Notes under the pieces: model-generated
Databases searched by the model: none
Told to the model about the DNA's origin: nothing
The model's input: the letters and a program-made list of their open reading frames with translations, nothing else
DNA from: an uncultured Bacteroidales bacterium
GTDB taxonomy: Bacteria; Bacteroidota; Bacteroidia; Bacteroidales; Paludibacteraceae
Length of the DNA stretch: 39,388 bases
Assembly (NCBI GenBank): GCA_900319005.1
Contig: ONMV01000012.1
Coordinates: 1-39,388 of the forward strand
Direction: 5' to 3'
Position numbers and translations under genes: made by a program
Shown here: positions 32,230 through 39,388 of the stretch, piece after piece
Layout of the letters: each line of letters opens with the position of its first letter
Position numbering within the stretch: the stretch's first letter is position 1

Positions 32230-35200
32230 TCTCCCAAACGTTTTTTACGGTATTCACTGGGGGTGAGACCATAGGTATTCTTGAAGCACTTGGAGAAATA
32301 ACGGCTGTCGTTCATACCTACCATATAAGTCACCTCGGTGATGTTATGCGAGCGGTCCTCTAATAATTGCGCTGCACGCTTGATACGCATCTCACGGATA
32401 AACTCCACCGGACTCAAGCCCGTCATGCTCTTCAGTTTGTTAAAGAACACGGTACGTCCCATACCCATCTCATCCACCAGTTCATCTACCGTCAGCGTAT
32501 TGTTATCCATCTGCTTATCCATTATATCCAGCAGTTTGGCAAGGAAGGTATCACCAGGAACAGGTTCGTCTGCCTTTGGCGGTTCAAGGCGCATCAGACG
32601 TTGCCGATAGCTCTGTTCCAACTGAGAGCGCTGGGTCAGAAAATTATGCACACGTGCACGGATGTACTCCGGTTCAAAAGGCTTGGTGACATAATCATCC
32701 GCTCCGCATTGCAATGCCTGCAAACGACTTTCAATAGCCGTCTTGGCTGTCAGCAGAATGACCGGAATAAAATCCGTATCGGTATTCCCTTTGATAAACT
32801 GTGTCAACTCCAAACCATCCACCTTCGGCATCATTAGATCAGTGATCACCAAGTCTATCTGTTTGGTACGAATGATTTGTTCTGCCTCTTCGCCGTCTGC
32901 AGCCGTCTCTACTGTATAATCGCGGCCTAACACACCGGCTAGAAACTGACGCATATCCTGATTATCATCCACTACCAATACCGTGTGACGATTATCATTA
33001 CGATCCTGCGCCAATTGGTCTAATTTATCCTCCAGGCTGGTGTTGTAAGTTTGCTGTTTCATAGTGGGAGCATCGGTTAAGAATTCCACTTCATCTCCGA
33101 AATGCTCTTTGCCGGTATGCAGCAGGATGGTAATGGTCGTTCCTTTCCCCACTTCGCTTTCCACCTCTATATGACCGTGATGCAGATCCACCAACTCTTT
33201 GGTCAGGTTCATACCGATTCCCGTTCCGGTCGTATTCAGGTTATTCAACTCATTATTACTGGAGAAGCGTTCAAAAAGCACGTTCCGTTTCTCGGGGGGA
33301 ATACCGATACCCTCATCTTGCACGGAAAGCGTAACAAAACCCGGCTTTGAATCCACGATAACATGAATATTCTTCCCTGCCGGAGTAAACTTAAAGGCAT
33401 TACTCAGCAGATTCCAAAGGATTGTATCCATCCTTCCGCGGTCCACCCAAACGGTAGAATCCTCCGCCTTGCATTCCACAGTGAAATGGATATGCTTGTC
33501 ATAAGCCTCTTTCTGGAAATTAGCACAGGTCTCGTTCACCAGTTCGCTCAGCAGTGTCGGTTGCACTTTGAGTTTCATCTTCTGGTTTTGCACTTTGCGG
33601 AACTCCAGCAACTGGTTGATCATGCGCAGCATCCGCTGAGCATTATTCTGCACTATTTCCAATTGACTGCGTACACTCTGACTGATACGCTCGGTCTGCA
33701 GAATATTGTCTATCGGACCGGTGATGAGGGTCAACGGAGTACGAAGTTCGTGGCTGATATTCGTAAAGAAACGCAGTTTGATATCCATCACCTGTTGCTC
33801 CACTTTCACTTTCTGACGCAGCCCGTTATAGACACTCACGATATACACTGTCATGCCTATAATCAGCACTGCTATAACAACATACAACACAAAAGCCCAC
33901 CATGTCAGCCACCACGGACGCTCTACGTAAATGACCAACTGTTTCTCATTATCCACATCACCGCCTTCACGGTTGGTAGAACGAACCCGGAAGATATAAC
34001 GGCCATATCGCAGGTTACTATATGTCACACGGCGGACATCACGCGCATAGTTCCAGTCGGCATCGATCTTCTCCATCTTATAGGAATAAAAAATCCTATC
34101 CGCTCCGATATAATCCATTGCCGCATACTCAATAGTCACGCTGCTCTCGTCGGCTATATGTATCGTATCGCCTTCCAACTCTTGTCCCTGCACTTCGATT
34201 CGGGTGATATGCATCGGAGGCACCGAATTGGAACGGCTGATCAAGGATGGGTCAAATGCACAATAACCATTTGAGTAACCGAAAAGAATAACTCCATTGG
34301 GGGTTCGTAAAGCCTCTGCTTCCGTAAAATAACTGTCTTTCTGCCCGTCTAATGCATCGTAATAATAGATATCATGCGTATCCAAATCCCATTGAGCGAT
34401 GTCACTCTCCGTACAGAACCATAAGTTCCTTCCATCGCCCGTCATACTCAAGATGATATCATGGAACGTCTCAACACGTGTTATCTCACCTTTCGGGTCC
34501 TTGGGGTCCAACATCATCAGACCGCCGCCAAAAGAGCCCAGCCACAAACGGTTGTGGCTATAATAAATAGCACGGATATCATAGCTGGGAAGAACAAGGC
34601 TCTCGTTCGTGTTCAAGTTCACGCGCATAACACCCGTTGTCGTTCCACACCACAGCATATCATCCACAATCTCGATGTCACGCACTTTCATGCCATTACC
34701 CACAACAATAGGTTTCTCCCATTGATGGGAACCCTCGTTCCAACGGATAATATTCACGCCGCCACCATAGGTTGCCACATACAATGTGCCATCCCGGCCC
34801 TCTTCTATATCGTATATATCCGAATGGGTGGTTGGAATTGTCTGGTTCTTTGTTTTGTTAATCAGTCCATGCCCCTTCGTTCCATACAGCATGCCATGTT
34901 GAGTCTCCAGCGCACAATAAACGCTCGTCTCCGATTTGATGAGCGTCAGTACTTCTCCGTTCTTCCTGCGCGCAAAGGCACGAACCTCGCCGTTTTCACG
35001 TACTGAATGACGCATGTCGTAAAGCTTATACGGAGTTGGATCCATACTCACACAATCCACTCCGCCGTCATACGTCGCCATCCACATCTGTCCGTCGCGA
35101 TCCATATAAGCCGTGTGAATCATATTCGTCAGACCCTCTATCGGATAGACCAACTCATCCTTTTCGTAGTCATAATAGCTCCATCCTCCGCCGGTCGGGT

Positions 35201-35780
35201 TAACCCAAGTACGTCCTTGCTTATCTTCCAACAAGAAGAAATGCTGACGAAGCCGTCCTGCGTACCGGCTATCCAAAGGAGGAGTGAAGCGCTTCCATTG
35301 ACCAAAACGGTAACGCATGATTCCGTTCGCATCGTCTGTCTGCCAAATCACACCGCGCGAATCCACTTTTGTATTCTTATCCGCCTCGCTCATCTTCGAT
35401 AACATACCCTCAGGAAGGCTGTCGTATGGCTGCTCCGTCGTCACTTTGCGTGCGGCATCCAAACGATAGAAATGACCATCGTAAGTCCCCCACCATATCC
35501 GCTCCGATTCATCTTCAAAGATTATATCCACACGATTGTTCACATGAGCCTCAACACCATTATTCATCGCCTTATAAACCTTAAAGGTATATCCGTCAAA
35601 ACGATTCAACCCTTCCCATGTGCCGAACCACATAAAACCTTGGCGATCCTGAAGAATCGCCATAACGGTGTTCTGACTCAGTCCGTCTTTGATGGAGTAA
35701 TGTTGAACCACATAGTGCTCATGTGCCTGCGCGCACAAGACCCACATACAGCAGAGAAGCAGAGAATAGAAACGCCTCAT
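32226..35780 (-). CDS. Hybrid two-component system sensor/regulator (HTCS)
   Basis: This single-chain signalling protein of 1184 residues starts with a signal peptide (RFYSLLLCCMWVLCAQA). A periplasmic sensor of two-component propeller repeats follows (DGLSQNTVMAILQDRQGFMW and similar, about 25-540), then a Y_Y_Y domain (about 555-625) and one transmembrane helix (about 632-655). The histidine kinase has SHELRTPL with phospho-acceptor H677 and an HATPase domain with DEGIGIP and GTGIGMNL. The receiver has phospho-acceptor D981 in ITDLMMPKVDG, and a C-terminal AraC helix-turn-helix follows. Such proteins in Bacteroides usually control polysaccharide loci, but no susC/susD pair is visible here. 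Upstream is rfbA, 43 nt away, and downstream are two lipoproteins. Confidence 0.95.
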   Translation of the reverse strand: MRRFYSLLLCCMWVLCAQAHEHYVVQHYSIKDGLSQNTVMAILQDRQGFMWFGTWEGLNRFDGYTFKVYKAMNNGVEAHVNNRVDIIFEDESERIWWGTYDGHFYRLDAARKVTTEQPYDSLPEGMLSKMSEADKNTKVDSRGVIWQTDDANGIMRYRFGQWKRFTPPLDSRYAGRLRQHFFLLEDKQGRTWVNPTGGGWSYYDYEKDELVYPIEGLTNMIHTAYMDRDGQMWMATYDGGVDCVSMDPTPYKLYDMRHSVRENGEVRAFARRKNGEVLTLIKSETSVYCALETQHGMLYGTKGHGLINKTKNQTIPTTHSDIYDIEEGRDGTLYVATYGGGVNIIRWNEGSHQWEKPIVVGNGMKVRDIEIVDDMLWCGTTTGVMRVNLNTNESLVLPSYDIRAIYYSHNRLWLGSFGGGLMMLDPKDPKGEITRVETFHDIILSMTGDGRNLWFCTESDIAQWDLDTHDIYYYDALDGQKDSYFTEAEALRTPNGVILFGYSNGYCAFDPSLISRSNSVPPMHITRIEVQGQELEGDTIHIADESSVTIEYAAMDYIGADRIFYSYKMEKIDADWNYARDVRRVTYSNLRYGRYIFRVRSTNREGGDVDNEKQLVIYVERPWWLTWWAFVLYVVIAVLIIGMTVYIVSVYNGLRQKVKVEQQVMDIKLRFFTNISHELRTPLTLITGPIDNILQTERISQSVRSQLEIVQNNAQRMLRMINQLLEFRKVQNQKMKLKVQPTLLSELVNETCANFQKEAYDKHIHFTVECKAEDSTVWVDRGRMDTILWNLLSNAFKFTPAGKNIHVIVDSKPGFVTLSVQDEGIGIPPEKRNVLFERFSSNNELNNLNTTGTGIGMNLTKELVDLHHGHIEVESEVGKGTTITILLHTGKEHFGDEVEFLTDAPTMKQQTYNTSLEDKLDQLAQDRNDNRHTVLVVDDNQDMRQFLAGVLGRDYTVETAADGEEAEQIIRTKQIDLVITDLMMPKVDGLELTQFIKGNTDTDFIPVILLTAKTAIESRLQALQCGADDYVTKPFEPEYIRARVHNFLTQRSQLEQSYRQRLMRLEPPKADEPVPGDTFLAKLLDIMDKQMDNNTLTVDELVDEMGMGRTVFFNKLKSMTGLSPVEFIREMRIKRAAQLLEDRSHNITEVTYMVGMNDSRYFSKCFKNTYGLTPSEYRKKRLGE

Positions 35781-35785
35781 AGTAT

Positions 35786-35825
35786 AACAATTTAACGGCT
35801 TAACAATTTAACAATTTAACGGCTT
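35786..35825. repeat. Microrepeat AACAATTTAACGGCTT between rfbA and the HTCS gene
   Basis: A full 16-nt unit AACAATTTAACGGCTT (35786-35801) is followed by a half unit AACAATTT and another full unit (35810-35825). The last unit reaches into the stop codon of rfbA (35826-35824). The spacer is therefore almost entirely repeat. Confidence 0.85.
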
Positions 35826-36696
35826 ATCCTTTAGCTGCCAAACGCTCCAGATAGCGGCCATAAGCTGTCTTCATCTCCTTGCCCAATGCCGCCAACTGCT
35901 CTGTACTGATCCAGCCGTTACGCCAAGCGATCTCCTCTATACAGCTCACATAGAATCCCTGACGGTTCTGAATAGTAGCAATGAAATTGCCGGCATCCAG
36001 CAAACTGTCACAATTACCGGTATCCAACCATGCAAAACCGCGGCTGAAGAGTTTCACTTTCAGCGTCCCATCCGCCAAATAGAGCTTGTTCAAGTCCGTA
36101 ATCTCATATTCACCGCGCGCACTGGGCTGCAAGTTTGCCGCTTTCTCGCAAACGGTCTTGTCGTAGAAATACAGACCCGGTACCGCATAATTGCTCTTCG
36201 GTTCTGCCGGCTTCTCCTCCAGACTCAGCACTTTTCCTTCCTCGTCAAACTCGACTACGCCGTAAGCACGAGGATCAGCTACCTCATATCCGAAGATACA
36301 AGCACCTCCGTTCTTCACGCTATCAACAGCATCCTTGAGCATATGACCGAAATGCTGACCGTAAAACATGTTGTCGCCGAGAATCAAACAACCCGCTTCG
36401 CCATTCAGGAACTCACGACCTAAGACAAAAGCCTGCGCCAAACCATTGGGAACCATCTGCACTTTGTAACTCAGCTTCATACCAATCCGGCTGCCGTCAC
36501 CTAATAACTCCTCGAACATCGGAAGGTCACGCGGAGTACTGATCACCAGCACTTCACGAATGCCCGCCAACATCAATGCGCTCAAGGGATAATAGATCAT
36601 CGGCTTGTCATAAACCGGCATAATCTGCTTGCTGATTGCTTTACTCAAGGGGTACAACCTCGTTGCACTCCCCCCCGCCAAAATGATTCCTTTCAT
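35824..36696 (-). CDS. rfbA: Glucose-1-phosphate thymidylyltransferase RfbA
   Basis: RfbA makes dTDP-glucose, the first step to dTDP-rhamnose. The 290-residue protein has the nucleotide-binding start KGIILAGGSATRLYPLSKAI, SKQIMPVYDKPMIYYPLSALM, the sugar-binding LILGDNMFYGQ, the motif GVVEFDEEGKVLSLEEKPAEPKSNYAVPGLYFYD and the C-terminal FAWLDTGNCDSLLDAGNF. It stands alone here without rfbB, rfbC or rfbD, so the other steps must be encoded elsewhere. It is the first gene of a long minus-strand series and has a clear promoter. Confidence 0.95.
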   Translation of the reverse strand: MKGIILAGGSATRLYPLSKAISKQIMPVYDKPMIYYPLSALMLAGIREVLVISTPRDLPMFEELLGDGSRIGMKLSYKVQMVPNGLAQAFVLGREFLNGEAGCLILGDNMFYGQHFGHMLKDAVDSVKNGGACIFGYEVADPRAYGVVEFDEEGKVLSLEEKPAEPKSNYAVPGLYFYDKTVCEKAANLQPSARGEYEITDLNKLYLADGTLKVKLFSRGFAWLDTGNCDSLLDAGNFIATIQNRQGFYVSCIEEIAWRNGWISTEQLAALGKEMKTAYGRYLERLAAKG

Positions 36697-36724
36697 ATGC
36701 TTTGTTCCTTATTGACTAATTGCT

Positions 36725-36741
36725 TCCGGTTACAAACCGGA
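36725..36741 (-). promoter_or_regulatory. Leader hairpin of rfbA
   Basis: TCCGGTT and AACCGGA pair perfectly around the 3-nt loop TGT in the 50-nt leader of rfbA. On the plus strand the same hairpin is followed by ATTTTT, but no plus-strand gene needs it. It could stabilise the mRNA or affect translation. Confidence 0.55.
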
Positions 36742-36752
36742 TTTTTCGGCTG

Positions 36753-36784
36753 CAAAGGTACAACAATTTTTCCACATGTGCAAA
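36753..36784 (-). promoter_or_regulatory. Promoter of rfbA
   Basis: On the minus strand TTTG (36784-36781), 20 nt, TACCTTTG (36760-36753), with transcription expected from about 36746. The palindrome CACATGTG (36773-36780) lies against the -33 box, and ACACATGT recurs at 36813-36820. These could be operator sites. Confidence 0.8.
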
Positions 36785-36819
36785 TTTTGTGGAAAAATAA
36801 TCGCAAAAAATTACACATG

Positions 36820-37743
36820 TTATTTTTTTGCACGGGGATGGGTCTGCATATAGACGCGTTTGATCTGCTCGAAGGTGGTGTGAGTATAGATGGACGTAGT
36901 GCTTAACGAGGCATGCCCCAATAGGGTCTGAATAGTTCGTATATCCGCTCCGTTATCCAACATCGTGGTAGCAAAAGTATGTCGCAGCACATGCGGAGAA
37001 TGTTTCTTGAGCGTACTCACCTCCCCCATCCGTGTACGTACGATCGTGTATAAGGTGTTTTTGGTCATCGCCACTATCTCGCCGGACTTGGAGCGTTTGA
37101 CAAAGAACGTCGGCGATTCCCTGATGATTTCTGCGCGCACGGAGAGATAGTCGAGTATCTGATGAATGAGGTGTTCCCCTATCGGCACGATGCGCTCTTT
37201 GCGACGCTTACCGAAGATACGTACCTGTCCCTTCGACAGATCCACATCAGCATCCGTCAATCCCAGCAGCTCCGCCTGACGCATACCTGTCTGATAGAGC
37301 ATCTCTATAATCAGGTTATCACGTAGCGCCTCGAAATGATCATCCGCGCCGCATTCGTAATTTTTAATTTTTAATTCGTAATTCTTCTCCGCCGCCTCCA
37401 TCTCCTCTTGGCGAAAGAAGACCGGGAGAGGTTTATCCGCTTTCGGGGGGATAATACGCGCCGTGATATCTTTCTCCACACAACGCTGACGAAGAAGAAA
37501 CCGGTAAAAACTGCGGAGTGCCGACAGACGCCGCTTGACCGAACGTGGTTTCTGATGCTGATTCTCTATCATATCCAACATCCATGTTTTCACGTCGGTC
37601 TCATCTACACTCTTCGGATCGAAGTCGTCCGTCTGGCACCCTATAAAACGACAGAAATCCCGCAGATCATCGCGGTATGCCTCCACCGTCCGCGGGGAGT
37701 ACTTACGCTCTATGGCTATATAATCCAAGAAATGCTGAATCAT
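36820..37743 (-). CDS. xerC: Xer-type tyrosine recombinase
   Basis: This 307-residue recombinase resolves chromosome dimers at dif. The N-terminal SAM-like domain begins MIQHFLDYIAIERKYSPRTVEAY. The catalytic residues are complete: R155 (GMRQAEL), H251-x-x-R254 (SPHVLRHTFA), H277 (LLGHASLSTT) and nucleophile Y286 (SIYTHTT). XerC and XerD cannot be separated by eye. Residues about 119-131 (NYELKIKNYECGA), in the linker before the catalytic domain, come from the AT-rich repeat. The start at 37743 fits the family. An upstream ATG at 37791 would add 16 residues and overlap the ATPase gene. Confidence 0.93.
   Translation of the reverse strand: MIQHFLDYIAIERKYSPRTVEAYRDDLRDFCRFIGCQTDDFDPKSVDETDVKTWMLDMIENQHQKPRSVKRRLSALRSFYRFLLRQRCVEKDITARIIPPKADKPLPVFFRQEEMEAAEKNYELKIKNYECGADDHFEALRDNLIIEMLYQTGMRQAELLGLTDADVDLSKGQVRIFGKRRKERIVPIGEHLIHQILDYLSVRAEIIRESPTFFVKRSKSGEIVAMTKNTLYTIVRTRMGEVSTLKKHSPHVLRHTFATTMLDNGADIRTIQTLLGHASLSTTSIYTHTTFEQIKRVYMQTHPRAKK
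37355..37387 (-). repeat. AT-rich in-frame repeat in the Xer gene
   Basis: On the minus strand GAATTACGAATTAAAAATT and then AAAAATTACGAATG is read NYELKIKNYECG. It is the reverse-oriented copy of the repeat in tatD and queA, matching the gene direction, so the same reading frame is used. Confidence 0.85.
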
Positions 37744-37757
37744 GGCTGCAAAAATTG

Positions 37758-38891
37758 TCATACCAACAAATGCGTATTTCTGCGCAGCCAATGAATGAAG
37801 ATCGGATCTGCAAAGCGAATGTCTTTCCCTTCGATTTCGATTAGTTCCTTCCTTTGCAAAGCCTTTTTGATGGTTGCGATATTGGCAGAGCTGCCTAATT
37901 CATACTCATCAATGGTTTCTTTGCGGTTTATCTCCGGCGCTTTTCCTGCCATAACAGCCCGCACAAAACGCATTTGGTATTGGGTTAGTCCGTTCATCTG
38001 CTCCATGAATAAAGCATGGTTTTGATTCAGCAAATCCTGCTGCGCATCGGTCAATATCTCCTCGTTTACTTCGCCCGTTGTACGCGCCCAAATCAGCCAA
38101 CTCAGTTGCTGCACATAGGATGAGTTGCCATCTACATAGGCATAAATCTGATCAATTATCTCGGACGATATATGTTTATTGGCTTGCTCGAAACGCTTTT
38201 GAATATATTCGTACCAGTACTCAATGGGTATCCGCTCCAAAAAAATCATGTCTCCGAACTTGTAAAACGGATAACTGCGGCTTCCGAACATATTCATCAG
38301 CAGATGACGTTTACTACCATAAAGGCAATAAGAGACAGAATGCTGGTGTTGCCAAACGGAACGGAGCTTCTTCTGAAAAGTAATCGAATCATTCAACTCG
38401 CCTATTTGCTGAAACTCATCGATACAGATGATAATATGAATATTCTTCTCCTTGGCGATCCGCTCAGGTAACGTTAGTACCTCTTCTCCGTAGTTAGAAA
38501 CTACACTTTTGAGACTAAAGGAGACCGGATTCATCGGGTCGGCAGACATGGTGATGATGGGCACTAATGAACTAAGAAATCGTTTCGCATTCTCCATCCA
38601 TTCCTCCGTACGCGTTGCTGTCTGTTTGATGATTTCGGTCGCAAACAAGCGAAAGAAGTCCTCCGGTGTACGCACAGAGAAAACATCCATCCGCACAATG
38701 CGAATATCAGAACGATCCTTCATCTGTTCCGCCACTTTATTGACCAAAGAAGTCTTACCCCAACGACGCGGAGAAATGATAACCGTATTGAGTCCGTTCT
38801 CAAAATTCATGGTTAACCGAAAGGTCTCTTTCTCGCGGTCTGTAAAATACATTTCTTCTGCCGCTACGCCATAAACAAAAGGTGCATTCAT
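37758..38891 (-). CDS. AAA ATPase of the archaeal ATPase (STAND-like) type
   Basis: This 377-residue protein has Walker A PRRWGKTS at 41-48, Walker B IHIIICIDEF (D158, E159), a LYGSKRHLL sensor-like motif and a C-terminal winged-helix region (QYQMRFVRAVMAG, SSANIATIKKALQRKELI). Proteins of this kind are common in Bacteroidota, often as scattered paralogues, and the function is unknown. The start is set at the ATG at 38891, since the longer reading from 38918 would begin inside the -7 box of the promoter. Fourteen nt separate it from the Xer gene. Confidence 0.88.
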   Translation of the reverse strand: MNAPFVYGVAAEEMYFTDREKETFRLTMNFENGLNTVIISPRRWGKTSLVNKVAEQMKDRSDIRIVRMDVFSVRTPEDFFRLFATEIIKQTATRTEEWMENAKRFLSSLVPIITMSADPMNPVSFSLKSVVSNYGEEVLTLPERIAKEKNIHIIICIDEFQQIGELNDSITFQKKLRSVWQHQHSVSYCLYGSKRHLLMNMFGSRSYPFYKFGDMIFLERIPIEYWYEYIQKRFEQANKHISSEIIDQIYAYVDGNSSYVQQLSWLIWARTTGEVNEEILTDAQQDLLNQNHALFMEQMNGLTQYQMRFVRAVMAGKAPEINRKETIDEYELGSSANIATIKKALQRKELIEIEGKDIRFADPIFIHWLRRNTHLLV

Positions 38892-38915
38892 AAGCCTTAA
38901 TTTCAAAATTCGCTG

Positions 38916-38947
38916 CAAAGGTACGAAAAAAAAAGGAAACTAACAAA
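38916..38947 (-). promoter_or_regulatory. Promoter of the AAA ATPase gene
   Basis: On the minus strand TTTG (38947-38944), 20 nt, TACCTTTG (38923-38916). Transcription should start near 38909, giving a leader of about 18 nt before the ATG at 38891. It probably also serves the Xer gene. Confidence 0.8.
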
Positions 38948-39028
38948 TAAATTAGTAATAAAATTGTTACTAATTAAAAAATTACCTGTATTTTTCGCTA
39001 CATAATACCTGTTGGCGGAATAAAAGAG

Positions 39029-39053
39029 AAAATCGCCCGTATTAGAGCGATTT
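39029..39053. terminator. Stem-loop between the partial gene and the ATPase promoter
   Basis: AAATCGC pairs with GCGATTT around a 10-nt loop. On the plus strand it is followed by CCCTTTTTTT. On the minus strand, where the gene at 39062 ends, the following TTTTCTCTTTT is a weaker T-tract. It is likely the terminator of the partial gene. Confidence 0.55.
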
Positions 39054-39061
39054 CCCTTTTT

Positions 39062-39388
39062 TTAGCCTTCGTAGGCTTCCAGTTCGAGTTTCCAGAGGAA
39101 GCTCTTCATGGTTCTTCGACCTCCCGAGAGATCCTTCTGCGCGATGAAGGCAGCTTTGTCGGCAGCCATCTTCGTGAGGTCTTTGGCGCGCGCAGCAACG
39201 GCTGCAGATACGGTTGCGAATTTCTCGCGTGCTGCCATCTCGTCCTGCGAGGGTGCTGTGGAACGCTCTACTTTCGAGCGCAGATACAGACGGTTGCAAT
39301 CGGGGTTGGTGGTCTCTGCTACGCGGTGGGTTGCCAGCAGCATTTTGCTGCATGAGTGTTGCGGGTTCTTACCCGGCTTTGCGAGCGC
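39062..39388 (-). CDS. Unrecognised protein, C-terminal 108 residues
   Basis: The frame is open from the right window edge to the TAG stop at 39062. The visible part includes LAKPGKNPQHSCSKMLLATH, an Ala/Lys-rich helical stretch (EKFATVSAAVAARAKDLTKM) and the end TMKSFLWKLELEAYEG. It looks soluble and partly helical. I do not recognise the family. The true start lies outside the window. An ATG at 39343 inside the frame is not a convincing start, because the open frame continues upstream. Confidence 0.7.
   Translation of the reverse strand, partial: ALAKPGKNPQHSCSKMLLATHRVAETTNPDCNRLYLRSKVERSTAPSQDEMAAREKFATVSAAVAARAKDLTKMAADKAAFIAQKDLSGGRRTMKSFLWKLELEAYEG

Noticed and set aside
37744-37791. 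Longer N-terminus of the Xer recombinase from 37791
   Set aside because: The additional 16 residues do not fit the family, which starts MIQHFLDY, and they would overlap the ATPase gene.
36820-38891. Integrase plus ATPase as a mobile element or defence island
   Set aside because: The recombinase has the size, motifs and N-terminus of housekeeping Xer. No attachment sites, cargo or phage genes are near, and the ATPase type is widespread in Bacteroidota.
38892-38918. Longer N-terminus of the AAA ATPase starting at 38918
   Set aside because: The start would lie in the -7 box of the promoter, and the ATG at 38891 gives the usual beginning MNAPFVYG.

Overview
The window looks like chromosomal DNA of a Bacteroidales (Bacteroidota) bacterium. 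The evidence is a complete Bat (aerotolerance) operon in Bacteroides order, a hybrid two-component sensor/regulator, FKBP-like lipoproteins, several promoters of the Bacteroidota type (TTTG-N19/20-TAnnTTTG, usually with the core GTACCTTTGC) and little sign of Shine-Dalgarno sequences. No phage, insertion sequence, CRISPR array or plasmid module was found. Most genes are housekeeping genes.

Layout. (1) 1-850, minus strand: the 5' end of tuf preceded by tRNA-Thr(UGU), tRNA-Tyr, tRNA-Gly(UCC) and tRNA-Thr(GGU), the same order as thrU-tyrU-glyT-thrT-tufB of E. coli. The tRNA-Gly gene lacks about 10 nt. (2) 850-1533: a gene-free stretch with a 105-nt near-perfect hairpin. (3) 1534-10755, plus: moxR, DUF58, a membrane protein, batA, a methyltransferase, batB, batC, batD, batE. 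(4) 16535-10694, minus: rimP-nusA-infB followed by a lipoprotein gene. (5) 16776-18330, plus: an overlooked 31-codon membrane ORF directly upstream of an outer-membrane barrel protein, with a good promoter, then a shared terminator and tRNA-Ser(UGA). (6) 18686-22320, plus: an rlmL-like rRNA methyltransferase, queA, tatD. (7) 22410-28764, plus: rsfS, ftsH, an M16 peptidase, lpxB. (8) 36696-28748, minus: rfbA, a hybrid two-component regulator, two lipoproteins, glmM, surE, a small membrane protein. (9) 38891-36820, minus: an AAA ATPase and a Xer recombinase. (10) Right edge: the C-terminal part of an unrecognised protein.

The most unusual property is a load of very short repeats. Many spacers inside operons are short tandem repeats with a unit of their own (7, 11, 14, 15 or 16 nt), and these often contain the stop codon of the upstream gene or the start codon of the downstream gene. 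Three further repeat families lie inside genes, in frame: an AT-rich one read as KLKIKNYELK, one read as KVESLKLK, and a C-rich one read as TPPQPSPQGRG. They interrupt conserved enzymes (QueA, the RlmL-like protein, TatD, Xer, DUF58) at what look like surface loops. The AT-rich and KVESLK families are open in few frames, and every copy uses the same one. This resembles the Rickettsia palindromic elements in outcome, but the sequences are unrelated. The other leading candidates are the 31-aa ORF, the truncated tRNA-Gly, the long hairpin and a terminator that overlaps a promoter upstream of rsfS.

Limits: all family calls come from reading motifs, without database searches. Promoters and hairpins were found by eye.
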